From assembly GCF_020164475.1 (NCBI RefSeq), contig NZ_JAIQWX010000016.1:1-64000 (forward strand): DNA of 64,000 nucleotides, written 5' to 3'. The stretch is from Pseudomonas sp. REP124. Lineage in GTDB: Bacteria > Pseudomonadota > Gammaproteobacteria > Pseudomonadales > Pseudomonadaceae. The notes below the pieces were generated by a model. That model saw nothing but the letters and a program-made list of their open reading frames with translations. It made no database searches and was not told where the DNA came from. Shown piece by piece: positions 45,103-60,055 of the stretch (its first letter is position 1; the number at the start of each line of letters is the position of its first letter). The translations under genes were made by a program, and so were the position numbers.

Positions 45103-47619
45103 ATGCACAACAACAATAAAGAGCTGACCCTCAGCGCCCCGCTCAGCGGCCCGGTGCTCACGCTCGCCAAAGTCCCGGATGCGGTGTTCGCGAGCGGCGC
45201 GATGGGCGACGGGATCGCCATCGATCCGTTGAACGACACCCTGCACGCGCCCTGCGCCGGCGTGGTGGTGCACGTCGCGCGTACCGGCCACGCCGTGACC
45301 CTGCGCGCCGACAACGGCGCCGAACTGCTGCTGCACCTGGGTCTAGACACGGTGGAGCTGCAAGGCCAGGGCTTTACGATGCTGGTCCAGGAAGGCGCGC
45401 GGGTCGCCAATGGCCAGCCGCTGCTGCGCTACGAACAGGACCGAGTGGCGCAACGCTGCAAAAGCCTGGTCAGCCTGCTGATTCTCACCAACAGCCAGGA
45501 CTTCCAGGCCCGCCCCATCACCCTCAAGTCGGTGAAAGTAGGCGAGCCGTTGCTGCACATCATTCGCCGCCAGGGCAGCGGCGCGACCGCCAACGAAGAA
45601 CTGCTCGGCGAAGAGCAGATCGGCCATATCCAAGTCGCCCATCGCGGCGGCCTGCATGCGCGGCCAGCGGCGCTGATCCGGCAGACCGCGCAAGGTTTCA
45701 GGAGCAAGTCGCAGCTGCATTTCGCCGGGAAATCGGCGAGCTGCGAGAGCCTGATCGGACTGATGGGCCTGGCCATCGGCGAGCAGAACGAAGTGCAAGT
45801 CAGCTGCAAGGGCCCGGACGCCGAAGCCGCGCTCCAGGCGCTGTTGATCGCGTTATCCACAGCCCTGCCGGAAGACCATCACGCCGCCGCGCCGGCGCCT
45901 GTGCCGCAGCGCAATCGGGAGGTAGAAGCCGGCGTGCTGAACGGTGTCTGCGCCGCATCGGGTCTGGTCGGCGGACCGCTGGTTCGCCTGAATGCGATCA
46001 GCCTTCCGTTAGACACCGGGGACAATGATCCGGCACAGCAACATAAGGCGCTGGACGCCGCACTGAGCCAGGTCCGCAGCGAAATTGCCGCCACCCTGAC
46101 CCAGGCCAGAAAGCACAAGAACACCGACGAAGAGGCGATCTTCGCCGCCCACCTCGCTCTGCTCGAAGACCCGGCCCTGCTGGATGCGGCCGACCTGTCC
46201 ATCGACCAGGGCGTCGCCGCGACCCACGCCTGGAGCCAATCCATCGAAGCGCAGTGCGAGGTGCTCCTGCAATTGGGCAGCGCACTGCTGGCCGAACGCG
46301 CCAACGACCTGCGCGACCTCAAGCAACGGGTGCTGCGCGCCCTGCTCGGTGAAGCCTGGAATTACGACATAGCGCCGGGCGCCATCGTCGCCGCTCACGA
46401 ACTGACCCCGTCCGATCTGCTGCAACTGTCGCAGCAAGGTGTCGCCGGGTTGTGCATGGCCGAAGGCGGCGCCACTTCCCATGTGGCGATTCTGGCCCGG
46501 GGCAAAGGCCTGCCGTGCCTGGTCGCCCTCGGCTCAGCACTGCTGGATCAGGAACAAGGTCAGGCGGTGGTGCTGGACGCCGACGGTGGTCGTCTGGAAC
46601 TGACGCCGAGCGCCGAACGCCTGGACCAGGTGCATCAGGCGCAGCTCGATCGGCAACAGCGCCGTGCCGAGCAGCAGCGTCAGGCCCATGTCCCGGCGCA
46701 AACCCGGGACGGCCTGCGCATCGAAGTTGCCGCCAACGTCGCCTCACGTGCCGAAGCGGCGGATGCCCTGGCCAACGGCGCCGACGGCGTCGGCCTGCTG
46801 CGCACCGAGTTCTTGTTCGTCGACCGCCAGACCGCGCCGGACGAACCGGAACAACAGCGCGCCTATCAAGCGGTGCTCGACGCCATGGGCGAGCGCTCGG
46901 TGATCATCCGCACCATCGACGTCGGCGGCGACAAGCAGCTCGACTATCTGCCGCTGCCGGTCGAGGCGAACCCGGTGCTCGGCCTGCGCGGCATCCGTCT
47001 GGCCCAGGCCCGGCCGGAACTGCTCGACCAGCAACTGCGCGCCCTGCTGCACGTCACGCCGTTGTCCCGTTGCCGAATTTTGTTGCCGATGGTCACCGAG
47101 GTCGATGAGCTGCTGCACATCCGCCAGCGCCTCGATGCCCTGTGCACTGAACTGGGCTTGAGCGAACGTCCAGAGCTGGGGGTGATGATCGAAGTACCGG
47201 CCGCAGCCCTGTTGGCAGAGCAACTGGCGGAACACGCGGACTTCCTGTCCATCGGCACCAATGACCTGTCGCAATACACCCTGGCCATGGACCGCGACCA
47301 CGCCGGCCTCGCCTCGCGGGTCGATGCCCTGCATCCGGCGCTGCTGCGCCTGATCGCCCAAACCTGCGCCGGTGCCGCGCAGCACGGTCGCTGGGTCGGC
47401 GTTTGCGGCGCGCTGGCCTCCGATCCGTTAGCGACGCCCCTACTAATCGGCCTGGGCGTGAGCGAACTGTCGGTGAGCCCGGTGCAGATCGGAGAGATCA
47501 AGGATCGCGTGCGCCACCTCGACGCCAGCGAATGCCGGCGCATCAGCCAGGACCTGCTCAAGCTGAGCAGCGCCTCGGCGGTGCGTCACGCCTGTCACCA
47601 ACACTGGCCTCTGAGCTGA
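45103..47619 (+). CDS. nagF: fused EIIA-HPr-EI phosphotransferase of the GlcNAc PTS
   Basis: An 838-residue cytosolic phosphotransfer protein. The N-terminal EIIA(Glc-type) domain has H78 in ELLLHLGLDTV. The HPr domain has H185 in RGGLHARPAALI. The enzyme I domain has the phospho-His H460 in GGATSHVAILAR, and the PEP-binding part has LLRTEFLF, LSIGTNDLSQYTLAMDRD and C768 in VGVCGALASD. All phospho-acceptor residues are present, so it can carry phosphate from PEP to the EIICB encoded next. It is the fourth gene of the nag cluster. Confidence 0.95.
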   Translation: MHNNNKELTLSAPLSGPVLTLAKVPDAVFASGAMGDGIAIDPLNDTLHAPCAGVVVHVARTGHAVTLRADNGAELLLHLGLDTVELQGQGFTMLVQEGARVANGQPLLRYEQDRVAQRCKSLVSLLILTNSQDFQARPITLKSVKVGEPLLHIIRRQGSGATANEELLGEEQIGHIQVAHRGGLHARPAALIRQTAQGFRSKSQLHFAGKSASCESLIGLMGLAIGEQNEVQVSCKGPDAEAALQALLIALSTALPEDHHAAAPAPVPQRNREVEAGVLNGVCAASGLVGGPLVRLNAISLPLDTGDNDPAQQHKALDAALSQVRSEIAATLTQARKHKNTDEEAIFAAHLALLEDPALLDAADLSIDQGVAATHAWSQSIEAQCEVLLQLGSALLAERANDLRDLKQRVLRALLGEAWNYDIAPGAIVAAHELTPSDLLQLSQQGVAGLCMAEGGATSHVAILARGKGLPCLVALGSALLDQEQGQAVVLDADGGRLELTPSAERLDQVHQAQLDRQQRRAEQQRQAHVPAQTRDGLRIEVAANVASRAEAADALANGADGVGLLRTEFLFVDRQTAPDEPEQQRAYQAVLDAMGERSVIIRTIDVGGDKQLDYLPLPVEANPVLGLRGIRLAQARPELLDQQLRALLHVTPLSRCRILLPMVTEVDELLHIRQRLDALCTELGLSERPELGVMIEVPAAALLAEQLAEHADFLSIGTNDLSQYTLAMDRDHAGLASRVDALHPALLRLIAQTCAGAAQHGRWVGVCGALASDPLATPLLIGLGVSELSVSPVQIGEIKDRVRHLDASECRRISQDLLKLSSASAVRHACHQHWPLS

Positions 47620-47643
47620 ACAAGAACAATAAGGAGAAGCGCC

Positions 47644-49359
47644 ATGTACCAACTCTTCATCGAAGGCCTGCAGCGCCTCGGCCGCGCACTGATGCTGCCG
47701 ATCGCGATCCTGCCGATTGCCGGCCTGTTGCTGCGCCTGGGCGACACGGACCTTTTGAACATCGCGATCATCCACGATGCCGGTCAGGTGATTTTCGCCA
47801 ACCTGGCGCTGATCTTCGCCATCGGCATCGCGGTGGGCTTTGCCAAGGACAACAACGGCACGGCGGGGCTGGCCGGCGCCATTGGTTATCTGGTGATGGT
47901 GTCCACGCTCAAGGTGCTCGATAACAGCATCAACATGGGCATGCTCGCCGGGATCATCAGCGGCCTGATGGCCGGCGCGCTGTACAACCGCTTCAAGGAC
48001 ATCAAGCTGCCGGAGTACCTGGCGTTCTTCGGCGGCCGGCGTTTCGTGCCCATCGTCACCGGTTTCAGCGCGGTCGGCCTGGGCGTGGTGTTCGGCCTGA
48101 TCTGGCCGCCGATCCAGCACGGCATCAACAGCTTCGGTGCCCTGCTGCTGGAGAGCGGCAGCATTGGTGCGTTCGTGTTCGGCGTGTTCAACCGCCTGCT
48201 GATCGTCACCGGCCTGCACCACATCCTCAACAACATGGCCTGGTTCGTGTTCGGCAACTTCACCGACCCGAGTACCGGCGCCATGGTCACCGGCGACCTG
48301 TCGCGCTACTTTGCCGGCGACCCCAAAGGCGGCCAGTTCATGACCGGCATGTTCCCCGTGATGCTGTTCGGCCTGCCTGCCGCGTGCCTGGCGATGTACC
48401 GCAACGCCCTGCCGGAACGCCGCAAGATCATGGGCGGGATTCTCCTGTCGATGGCCCTGACCTCATTCCTGACCGGCGTCACCGAGCCGATCGAATTCGC
48501 CTTCATGTTCCTTGCGCCGCTGCTGTTCCTGCTGCACGCGCTGCTGACCGGCCTGTCCATGGCCGTCACCAACCTTTTGAACATTCACCTGGGGTTCACC
48601 TTCTCCGGCGGCTTCATCGACATGGTTCTTGGCTGGGGCAAATCCACCAACGGCTGGCGGGTGATTCCAGTGGGACTGGCCTATGCGGTGGTCTACTACC
48701 TGGTGTTCGACTTCTGCATTCGTCGCTTCAACCTCAAGACCCCGGGGCGTGAAGACAGCGCCACGGTGGAGAAAGCCGCAGTGGCGCAAAGCGACCGTGC
48801 CGGAGCCTACATCAAGGCATTGGGTGGCGCGGAAAACCTGATCACCGTCGGCGCCTGCACCACGCGCCTGCGTCTGGATATGGTCGATCGCAACAAGGCC
48901 TCGGATGCGGACCTCAAGGCGCTGGGCGCCATGGCAGTGGTGCGGCCGGGCAAGGGTGGCAGCTTGCAGGTGGTGGTTGGGCCGATGGCCGACAGCATCG
49001 CCGATGAGATTCGCCTGGCGATGCCGGCGTTGGGACGGGCGCTGATCGCGACTCCGGCAGTCAGCGTCGACGAACCGCAGGCAGTGACCGTAGCAGCGTC
49101 CGAAGCCCGCCAATGGCTGCATGCCTTCGGCGGTGGCGACAATGTGCTGCAACTGGATTGCGTGGCCATGACCCGAATTCGCCTGCAACTGGCGGATGGC
49201 AAAGCATTGTCCGAGTGCGACTTGAAGGCGCTGGGATGCCTGGGTGTGAGCCAGCTAGAAGACGGGATCTGCCACCTGCTGGTAGGTGACAAGGCCTCAA
49301 GCCTGAGTGATGCGCTGCAAGTGTTGGTCAATCGCAGCGAAGTCAGCGCCAAGGTGTAG
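47644..49359 (+). CDS. nagE: GlcNAc-specific PTS EIICB with extra EIIB-like domain
   Basis: A 571-residue membrane permease. The EIIC domain (about 1-370) has roughly ten hydrophobic segments, GLHHILNNMAWFVFG and the conserved TEPIEFAFMFLAPLLF. The EIIB domain follows (about 390-465) with C405 in GACTTRLRLD. A second EIIB-like domain (about 492-565) reads LDCVAMTRIRLQL. Its TRIR matches TRLR, but the residue aligned with the phospho-cysteine is A508, with the only Cys at 506. AAGGAG precedes the ATG by eight bases. The cluster order nagR-nagA-nagB-nagF-nagE and a strong terminator after the gene fit one operon. Confidence 0.94.
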   Translation: MYQLFIEGLQRLGRALMLPIAILPIAGLLLRLGDTDLLNIAIIHDAGQVIFANLALIFAIGIAVGFAKDNNGTAGLAGAIGYLVMVSTLKVLDNSINMGMLAGIISGLMAGALYNRFKDIKLPEYLAFFGGRRFVPIVTGFSAVGLGVVFGLIWPPIQHGINSFGALLLESGSIGAFVFGVFNRLLIVTGLHHILNNMAWFVFGNFTDPSTGAMVTGDLSRYFAGDPKGGQFMTGMFPVMLFGLPAACLAMYRNALPERRKIMGGILLSMALTSFLTGVTEPIEFAFMFLAPLLFLLHALLTGLSMAVTNLLNIHLGFTFSGGFIDMVLGWGKSTNGWRVIPVGLAYAVVYYLVFDFCIRRFNLKTPGREDSATVEKAAVAQSDRAGAYIKALGGAENLITVGACTTRLRLDMVDRNKASDADLKALGAMAVVRPGKGGSLQVVVGPMADSIADEIRLAMPALGRALIATPAVSVDEPQAVTVAASEARQWLHAFGGGDNVLQLDCVAMTRIRLQLADGKALSECDLKALGCLGVSQLEDGICHLLVGDKASSLSDALQVLVNRSEVSAKV

Positions 49360-49383
49360 ATGGATGTTGGCTGGGCGGGCCTC

Positions 49384-49474
49384 ATCGCGGGCAAGCCCGC
49401 TCCCACAGGTTCTGAGGGTGTATGCAAATTCTGCAACCAACCGAAATACTTGTGGGAGCGGGCTTGCCCGCGAT
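49384..49474. repeat. REP inverted pair, inward orientation
   Basis: ATCGCGGGCAAGCCCGCTCC at 49384-49409 and its reverse complement at 49451-49474, in the opposite order to most pairs in the window. It lies 24 bases after nagE. Confidence 0.88.
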
Positions 49475-49510
49475 AGGGCCGTCACCATCACCACAAATCC
49501 CGGACATAAA

Positions 49511-49542
49511 AAAACCCGCTGAAATCACTTCCAGCGGGTTTT
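49511..49542. terminator. bidirectional intrinsic terminator (nagE / yqfO-like)
   Basis: The stem AAAACCCGCTG / CAGCGGGTTTT has a ten-base loop and is followed by a T-rich tail on the plus strand, with an A-run on the left. It serves the converging nag operon and the purL-YqfO unit. Confidence 0.9.
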
Positions 49543-49561
49543 CTTTTTTGCAGCCAGAGAA

Positions 49562-49873
49562 TCAGAAATCCTCCAACCGCCACACTTCATAAGCCGGTGT
49601 CTCATAGGGGTGGCTCTGTTTCAGCGCCGCCACTACCGGGCGAATCAGCTCATCGGCCACCACCAGCTCAACCTTCCACTCCTCGACCCGTTCGACCTGC
49701 CCTGCTTCGCCAATGAACGGCTGGCTGCCGTCCAATGGTCGAAACTGGCCCTGGCCCAACACCTGCCAGGCGCAGTGGTCGTAAGCGCCGATCCGTCCGC
49801 CACCGGCAGCGAATACAGCGCTTTTAACCGTCTCGACATGGCTGTCGGGAACGAAAAAGCTGAGCTTGTACAC
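49562..49873 (-). CDS. YqfO/NIF3-like C-terminal domain protein
   Basis: A 103-residue protein with a CutA-like ferredoxin fold, resembling the small inserted domain of NIF3/YqfO proteins: KLSFFVPDSHVETVKSAVF, then GGGRIGAYDHCAWQVLGQG and QSHPYETPAYEVWRLED. It is a stand-alone version without the metal-binding NIF3 body; the function is unknown. It lies five bases after purL on the same strand, so it is probably co-transcribed with it. Confidence 0.85.
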   Translation of the reverse strand: MYKLSFFVPDSHVETVKSAVFAAGGGRIGAYDHCAWQVLGQGQFRPLDGSQPFIGEAGQVERVEEWKVELVVADELIRPVVAALKQSHPYETPAYEVWRLEDF

Positions 49874-49878
49874 AGCCC

Positions 49879-53775
<3,897 letters not shown>

Positions 53776-53817
53776 CTTCGGGACAGCCTCGGAAGGGGGT
53801 GTGCTTTGAGGCCGTGC

Positions 53818-53823
53818 ATTCTA
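53818..53823 (-). promoter_or_regulatory. possible -10 box of purL
   Basis: TAGAAT on the minus strand, preceded by GGC, lies 43 bases before the purL start. No good -35 box is seen at 17 bases, so confidence is low. The rest of the 286-base purL-mltF spacer shows no other clear element. Confidence 0.35.
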
Positions 53824-54010
53824 GCCTAAACAGCCCACGAAATCAGCCGTAACGCTCTGCACGGTTGCACCCGGACGTCGGGCGGGCCATTGCGCCTGCT
53901 CAAGCGGGCCGATCAGGCCCTTTGCCCGCGGATATTTTCATTGTCACAAATCGCCGCCGAAGCCCATTCCAGCGGGCTCCACAGCGGTTTTTCACGCTCT
54001 AGCAGACTAG

Positions 54011-55522
<1,512 letters not shown>

Positions 55523-55541
55523 CAGATACCATCAATCAAAA

Positions 55542-55632
55542 TGTGGGAGCGGGCTTGCTCGCGAAGGCGTCGTGTCTGTCGACATCAACGTTGACTGATC
55601 CACCGCTTTCGCGAGCAAGCCCGCTCCCACAG
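55542..55632. repeat. REP inverted pair (GTGGGAGCGGGC family)
   Basis: TGTGGGAGCGGGCTTGCTCG and its reverse complement, with GACATCAACGTTGACTGATC in the loop, directly after mltF. Confidence 0.9.
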
Positions 55633-55670
55633 GTTCATGGGACTAATGCAGACTTTGTGAACAACACACC

Positions 55671-55764
55671 CGGTGGGACGAGGCTTGCCCGCGAAGGCGT
55701 CAGGACAGCCAACATTGAGGCTGGATGATCCGGCCTCTTCGCGGGCAAGCCTCGCTCCTACGGG
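55671..55764. repeat. REP inverted pair (GTAGGAGCGAGGC family)
   Basis: The right arm is canonical; the left arm is mutated at its tip (GGTGGGACGAGGC instead of TGTAGGAGCGAGGC). It lies 38 bases from the preceding pair, so two different REP families sit side by side between mltF and pdxJ. Confidence 0.85.
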
Positions 55765-55766
55765 GG

Positions 55767-56513
55767 TCAGGCCTTGGCGGCAGCCGCCAGAATCAGGGCC
55801 TTCATCTCCGACACCGCCGACTTGAACCCCACGAACAACGCATGCGCCACCAGCGCGTGGCCGATGTTCAGTTCGTTGATGCCCTTGATCGCCGCCACTG
55901 CCTCGACGTTGTGGTAATGCAGGCCATGGCCGGCGTTGACGATCAGGCCCTGGGCCAGACCGAAGGCCACGCCGTCGGCGACGCGCTTGAGCTCTTCAGC
56001 CACTTCGGTCGGCGTCTCGGCATCGGCGTAACGGCCGGTGTGCAGTTCGATGGCCGGCGCACCGACGCGGCGCGACGCTTCGATCTGCCGCTCGTCGGCA
56101 TCGATGAACAGCGACACTTCCGAACCGATCTTCGACAGGCGCTCCACCGCCGCCTTGATCCGCGCTTCCTGCCCCGCCACATCCAGGCCGCCTTCGGTGG
56201 TCAGTTCCTGACGGGTTTCCGGGACCAGGCAGATGTGCGCCGGACGAACGCGCTCGGCGAACGCCATCATTTCTTCAGTGACGCCCATTTCGAAATTCAT
56301 GCGGGTCTGCAGCACTTCGCTGAGCACCAGCACGTCGCGTTCCTGAATGTGCCGGCGGTCTTCGCGCAAATGCACGGTGATGCCGTCAGCGCCCGCCTCT
56401 TCCGCGTCCAGGGCTGCCTTGACCGGGTCCGGGTAGCGGGTGCCGCGGGCCTGACGCAGGGTGGCGACGTGGTCGATGTTCACGCCAAGAAGAATGCGGG
56501 TGCTGGTGGTCAC
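55767..56513 (-). CDS. pdxJ: pyridoxine 5'-phosphate synthase
   Basis: A 248-residue TIM-barrel enzyme that condenses 1-deoxyxylulose-5-phosphate with 3-amino-2-oxopropyl phosphate to give PNP. It starts with a few extra residues and then [19 protein letters not shown], the family signature. [17 protein letters not shown], the catalytic Glu region [10 protein letters not shown] and [14 protein letters not shown] [11 protein letters not shown] are present. It is the last gene in the minus-strand block rnc-era-recO-pdxJ. Confidence 0.97.
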   Translation of the reverse strand: MTTSTRILLGVNIDHVATLRQARGTRYPDPVKAALDAEEAGADGITVHLREDRRHIQERDVLVLSEVLQTRMNFEMGVTEEMMAFAERVRPAHICLVPETRQELTTEGGLDVAGQEARIKAAVERLSKIGSEVSLFIDADERQIEASRRVGAPAIELHTGRYADAETPTEVAEELKRVADGVAFGLAQGLIVNAGHGLHYHNVEAVAAIKGINELNIGHALVAHALFVGFKSAVSEMKALILAAAAKA

Positions 56514-56564
56514 GGAAGCGCTCCAGAAGAAGAGAAAGTTCGGTGCACAGCATACACGGGGAAT

Positions 56565-57254
56565 TTACGGCTTTCGAAACAACTCTCGGGATACCAGTGG
56601 CCGACCGCCCAAATGCACCGCCAGCGCCTGGCGCATCAGGCGCTTGGCGGCGGACAGCGCACCGGGGGCGGACCAGTCGGCTTCAGACATGGCCAGCAGT
56701 TCGACGCCGTTGAACAGTCCGGGTTGCAACAGATAGACCCGCTCCAGCCCTGCGTCCACTTGCAGGCGATAGAGACCGTCCGGCGCGATAGGCTCGCCGT
56801 GGATGTCGGTGCTCAAGGCAAAGCCATAACCCAGGTCGTCCAGCAGGCGCCATTCGAAGGAGCGCAGCAGCGGTTCCAGTGGCCGGCCCTCAGCCAGGGC
56901 CAGCAAGGTCGCGGCGTAGTGATCGAACACGCCGGGATGCGGGTCTTCGGCGGGCAGCAGACGAATCAGCAACTCGTTGAGATAGAGCCCGCTGAACAGC
57001 GCTTCGCCGTGCAGCCAGGTGGAAACCCCGGCACTTTCCATGCGCCCGACATTCTTAAGCTCTCCCCGCCCGCGAAACTCCACTTCCAGCGGCACGAACG
57101 GCCGCGCCAACGTCCCGGCCTTGCCCCGCGCACTGCGCAACACCGCCCGCAGTCGACCTTGCGGCGTGAGGAAGTCCACCAAGGCGCTGGTTTCGCGGTA
57201 GGCGCGGGTGTGGAGGACGTAGGCGGGTTGGCCGATGGGCGGGGTTTGCGACAT
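56565..57254 (-). CDS. recO: DNA repair protein RecO
   Basis: A 229-residue recombination mediator that loads RecA with RecR and anneals ssDNA. The N-terminal OB fold has [20 protein letters not shown] and [16 protein letters not shown] helical C-terminal part follows ([22 protein letters not shown]). The zinc-finger cysteines found in some RecO are absent, as common in gamma-proteobacteria. The upstream frame to 57344 is REP-derived; the ATG at 57254 gives the usual MSQ start. Confidence 0.94.
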   Translation of the reverse strand: MSQTPPIGQPAYVLHTRAYRETSALVDFLTPQGRLRAVLRSARGKAGTLARPFVPLEVEFRGRGELKNVGRMESAGVSTWLHGEALFSGLYLNELLIRLLPAEDPHPGVFDHYAATLLALAEGRPLEPLLRSFEWRLLDDLGYGFALSTDIHGEPIAPDGLYRLQVDAGLERVYLLQPGLFNGVELLAMSEADWSAPGALSAAKRLMRQALAVHLGGRPLVSRELFRKP

Positions 57255-57307
57255 TAAGTCAGAGGTCTCACTGGAGGAATGCGATCTTACCTGTAACCAA
57301 AAACCAT

Positions 57308-57397
57308 TGTGGGAGCGGGCTTGCCCGCGATGGCGGACCCACATTCAACATCTCTGCCGAATGTTACATCCTCATCGCGGGCAAGCCCGCTCCCACA
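57308..57397. repeat. REP inverted pair (GTGGGAGCGGGC family)
   Basis: TGTGGGAGCGGGCTTGCCCG followed by CGATGG, and its reverse complement. It lies inside the era-recO spacer, between genes that are usually one operon. Confidence 0.9.
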
Positions 57398-57425
57398 GGT
57401 TTCTACGGTGCGATGTCGAAAGGGT

Positions 57426-58328
57426 TTACAGATCGCCGTAACCCAGCGACCGCAACGCACGCTCATCATCGGACCAGCCACCCTTAACCTTCACCCAAAG
57501 GTTAAGCATGATCTTGGAGTCGAACAGCAGCTCCATGTCCTTGCGCGCCTCGGTGCCGATGCGCTTGATGCGCTCGCCCTTGTCGCCAATGATGATTTTC
57601 TTCTGGCCGTCACGTTCGACGAGGATCAGCGCATGAATGTGCAGGGTCTTGCCCTGCTGCTTGAACTCTTCGATTTCGACGGTGATCTGGTACGGCAGCT
57701 CGGCCCCCATCTGGCGCATGATCTTTTCACGCACCAGCTCGGCGGCGAGGAAGCGGCTGCTGCGGTCGGTGATCTGGTCTTCCGGGAAGAAGTGATCGTT
57801 TTCCGGCAACTGCTCGGCAATCACCTTCTCCAGCGCATCGAGGTTGTGCCCGTGCTGCGCCGAAATCGGGATGATCTGCGCGTTTGGCAGCTGTTCCTGC
57901 AACCAGGACAGGTGCGGCATCAGCTCGGCCTTGTCTTCGATGCGGTCGGTCTTGTTCAGCGCGACGATCAATGGACCTGTCACGTACTGCACGCGTTCGA
58001 GAACCATCTGGTCTTCTTCGGTCCACTTGGTGCGGTCGACCACGAAGATCACCACGTCGACGTCTTTCAACGCCGCCGAAGCGGTCTTGTTCATGTAGCG
58101 GTTCAGGGCCTTTTCGCCACCCTTGTGCATGCCGGGGGTGTCGACGTAGATCGCCTGCACATCGCCCTCGGTCTTGATACCGAGCATGTTGTGGCGAGTG
58201 GTCTGCGGCTTGCGCGAGGTGATCGCCAGCTTCTGGCCGAGGATGTGGTTGAGCAACGTGGACTTGCCCACGTTCGGACGGCCGACGATGGCAACGTAGC
58301 CACAGCGAGTTGCAGTTGTATCAGTCAT
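57426..58328 (-). CDS. era: GTPase Era
   Basis: A 300-residue GTPase that binds 16S rRNA during 30S assembly. G motifs: [15 protein letters not shown] (G1), QTTRHNM region (G2), VDTPGMH (G3), NKTD (G4) and ISAQ (G5). The C-terminal KH domain contains [13 protein letters not shown]. The start ATG at 58328 overlaps the rnc stop by eight bases, typical of the rnc-era pair. Confidence 0.97.
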   Translation of the reverse strand: MTDTTATRCGYVAIVGRPNVGKSTLLNHILGQKLAITSRKPQTTRHNMLGIKTEGDVQAIYVDTPGMHKGGEKALNRYMNKTASAALKDVDVVIFVVDRTKWTEEDQMVLERVQYVTGPLIVALNKTDRIEDKAELMPHLSWLQEQLPNAQIIPISAQHGHNLDALEKVIAEQLPENDHFFPEDQITDRSSRFLAAELVREKIMRQMGAELPYQITVEIEEFKQQGKTLHIHALILVERDGQKKIIIGDKGERIKRIGTEARKDMELLFDSKIMLNLWVKVKGGWSDDERALRSLGYGDL

Positions 58329-59010
58329 TGCCATTCTCCACACCCAGGGCAATCAGTGCTGCGGCGGCCGCTACCTGTTCGGCAATACGACGGCTCACAC
58401 CCTGACCTCGGCTTTTTTCGTTCAGTAGGATGATTTCGCATTCGACGAAGAACGTCCGGCAATGCGGCTCACCCTGGATATCCACCACTTCATAACGTGG
58501 CAGCTCGCACCCGCGGGACTGCAGGAACTCCTGCAGGCGGGTTTTCGGGTCCTTGTTGGTGTCGACCAGCGTCAGGCCTTCGAACTCGCCGGCCAGCCAG
58601 GCCAGTACGCGCTCGCGGGCGACTTCGATGCCGGCGTCCAGGTAGATCGCACCGATCAGCGCTTCCAGGGCATCGGCCAGAATCGACTCACGACGGAAAC
58701 CGCCGCTTTTCAACTCGCCGGATCCCAGGCGCAGGTGCTCGCCCAGATCGAAACCACGGGCCAGTACGGCCAGGGTCTCACCTTTCACCAGACGTGCGCG
58801 CAAACGCGACAATTGGCCTTCGCGGGCCAGCGGGAAGCGATCGAACAATGCTTCACCGGCGACGAAGTTGAGGATGGCGTCACCGAGGAATTCCAGGCGC
58901 TCGTTGTTGCGCCCGGCAAAGCTGCGGTGAGTCAGGGCCAGGACCATCAGTTCCTGATCCTTGAAGGTGTAACCGAGCTGACGCTCGAGACGGCTTAGAG
59001 AGGCGCTCAC
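58321..59010 (-). CDS. rnc: ribonuclease III
   Basis: A 229-residue double-strand-specific RNase. The catalytic domain has the signature [13 protein letters not shown] with acidic residues, and [15 protein letters not shown]. The dsRNA-binding domain starts [14 protein letters not shown] and ends [18 protein letters not shown]. The start is GTG at 59010, which overlaps the stop of a 39-codon ORF upstream (GTGA). It is upstream of era with an eight-base overlap. Confidence 0.97.
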   Translation of the reverse strand: MSASLSRLERQLGYTFKDQELMVLALTHRSFAGRNNERLEFLGDAILNFVAGEALFDRFPLAREGQLSRLRARLVKGETLAVLARGFDLGEHLRLGSGELKSGGFRRESILADALEALIGAIYLDAGIEVARERVLAWLAGEFEGLTLVDTNKDPKTRLQEFLQSRGCELPRYEVVDIQGEPHCRTFFVECEIILLNEKSRGQGVSRRIAEQVAAAAALIALGVENGND

Positions 59011-59126
59011 GGTTTACCCACGCTGAGTTCGTGGTTGGATTCCACAGCCATCGCCGGGTTGCGGCGCAGGCTTGGGACAATTAACGCTGTGTTCAAAAAT
59101 AACGTCCTGAATATCATTGGCTTCAT
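59007..59126 (-). CDS. short ORF between lepB and rnc, possible remnant of a DUF4845-type gene
   Basis: A 39-codon frame (starting [18 protein letters not shown]) whose TGA overlaps the GTG start of rnc. Pseudomonads commonly carry a roughly 120-codon DUF4845 gene at this spot, from memory. Only the short ORF fits in this 185-base spacer. It could be a remnant retained for translational coupling, or chance. No ribosome binding site is obvious. Confidence 0.35.
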   Translation of the reverse strand: MKPMIFRTLFLNTALIVPSLRRNPAMAVESNHELSVGKP

Positions 59127-59165
59127 GCTTTCGGCCCCGAAATCCGTCGGTTCCAGAAATGCATT

Positions 59166-59188
59166 CGGCGCTGTGTTCAACAGCGCCG
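59166..59188. other. hairpin following lepB
   Basis: CGGCGCTGT and ACAGCGCCG pair around five bases, eight bases after the lepB stop. No T-run follows on the minus strand. A 12-base direct repeat, CGCTGTGTTCAA (59085-59096 and 59169-59180), shares part of it. Confidence 0.5.
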
Positions 59189-59195
59189 TGTGTGA

Positions 59196-60050
59196 TTACT
59201 GAATCAGGCCAACCCGCGAGAAATTCGGCAAGTGACTGAGTTTGGGTTCCGGCCAGCTCATCCAGACTGCAAAGGCCTTGCCGACGATATTCTTGTCGGG
59301 AACCATGCCCAGCAGATCCTTGGGAATATTCGGATCATCCCAGTAGCGACTGTCGTTGGAGTTGTCGCGGTTGTCGCCCATCATGAAGTAGTGCCCGGCA
59401 GGCACGGTCCAGGTACGGTCCGGCGTTGCGCGGTAGCGGCTCATTTCCTTGCGGATCAGGTGCTCGGCGACGCCGAGTTTTTCCTTGTAGAGCTCGGCGC
59501 TGCCCAGGGTGCCCGGCTCGGAGCCGATCAGTTGCTCGGCAATCGACTGGCCATTGACGAACAGTCGCTTGTCGGCGGTGTAACGAACCTGATCACCCGG
59601 CAGACCGACCACACGCTTGATGTAGTTGACGTTCGGATCGCTCGGGTAGCGGAACACCATCACATCGCCGCGCTGTGGCTCGCCGACTTCGATGATCTTC
59701 TTGTCGATCACCGGCAGGCGGATCCCGTAGGAAAACTTGCTCACCAGGATGAAATCGCCGACGTCCAGGGTCGGTTTCATCGAGCCGGACGGAATCTGGA
59801 ACGGTTCCACCAGGAACGAACGCAGCACCAGAACGATGAACAACACCGGGAAGAACGATTTGCCGTACTCGACCAGCAACGGCTCCTTGTTCAGCTTCTC
59901 CAGCACCACCCCGTCAGGCTGGCTGACGCTGCCCTCGTAGGAAGCAATGGCGGACCGCCGACGCGGCGCCAGGATCAGCAGATCGAGCAGCGCCAACAGA
60001 CCGCAGACGAATACAGCGATAACCAGCAACAGCGGGAAATTTAGCGACAT
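59196..60050 (-). CDS. lepB: signal peptidase I
   Basis: A 284-residue inner-membrane peptidase that cleaves Sec/Tat signal peptides. Two N-terminal hydrophobic helices are followed by the catalytic Ser in IPSGSMKPTL and the general-base Lys in YIKRVVGLPGD. The later boxes GHYFMMGDNRDNSNDSRYW are present. It starts five bases after the lepA stop region, in the standard lepA-lepB operon. Confidence 0.97.
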   Translation of the reverse strand: MSLNFPLLLVIAVFVCGLLALLDLLILAPRRRSAIASYEGSVSQPDGVVLEKLNKEPLLVEYGKSFFPVLFIVLVLRSFLVEPFQIPSGSMKPTLDVGDFILVSKFSYGIRLPVIDKKIIEVGEPQRGDVMVFRYPSDPNVNYIKRVVGLPGDQVRYTADKRLFVNGQSIAEQLIGSEPGTLGSAELYKEKLGVAEHLIRKEMSRYRATPDRTWTVPAGHYFMMGDNRDNSNDSRYWDDPNIPKDLLGMVPDKNIVGKAFAVWMSWPEPKLSHLPNFSRVGLIQ

Positions 60051-60055
60051 AGGAC

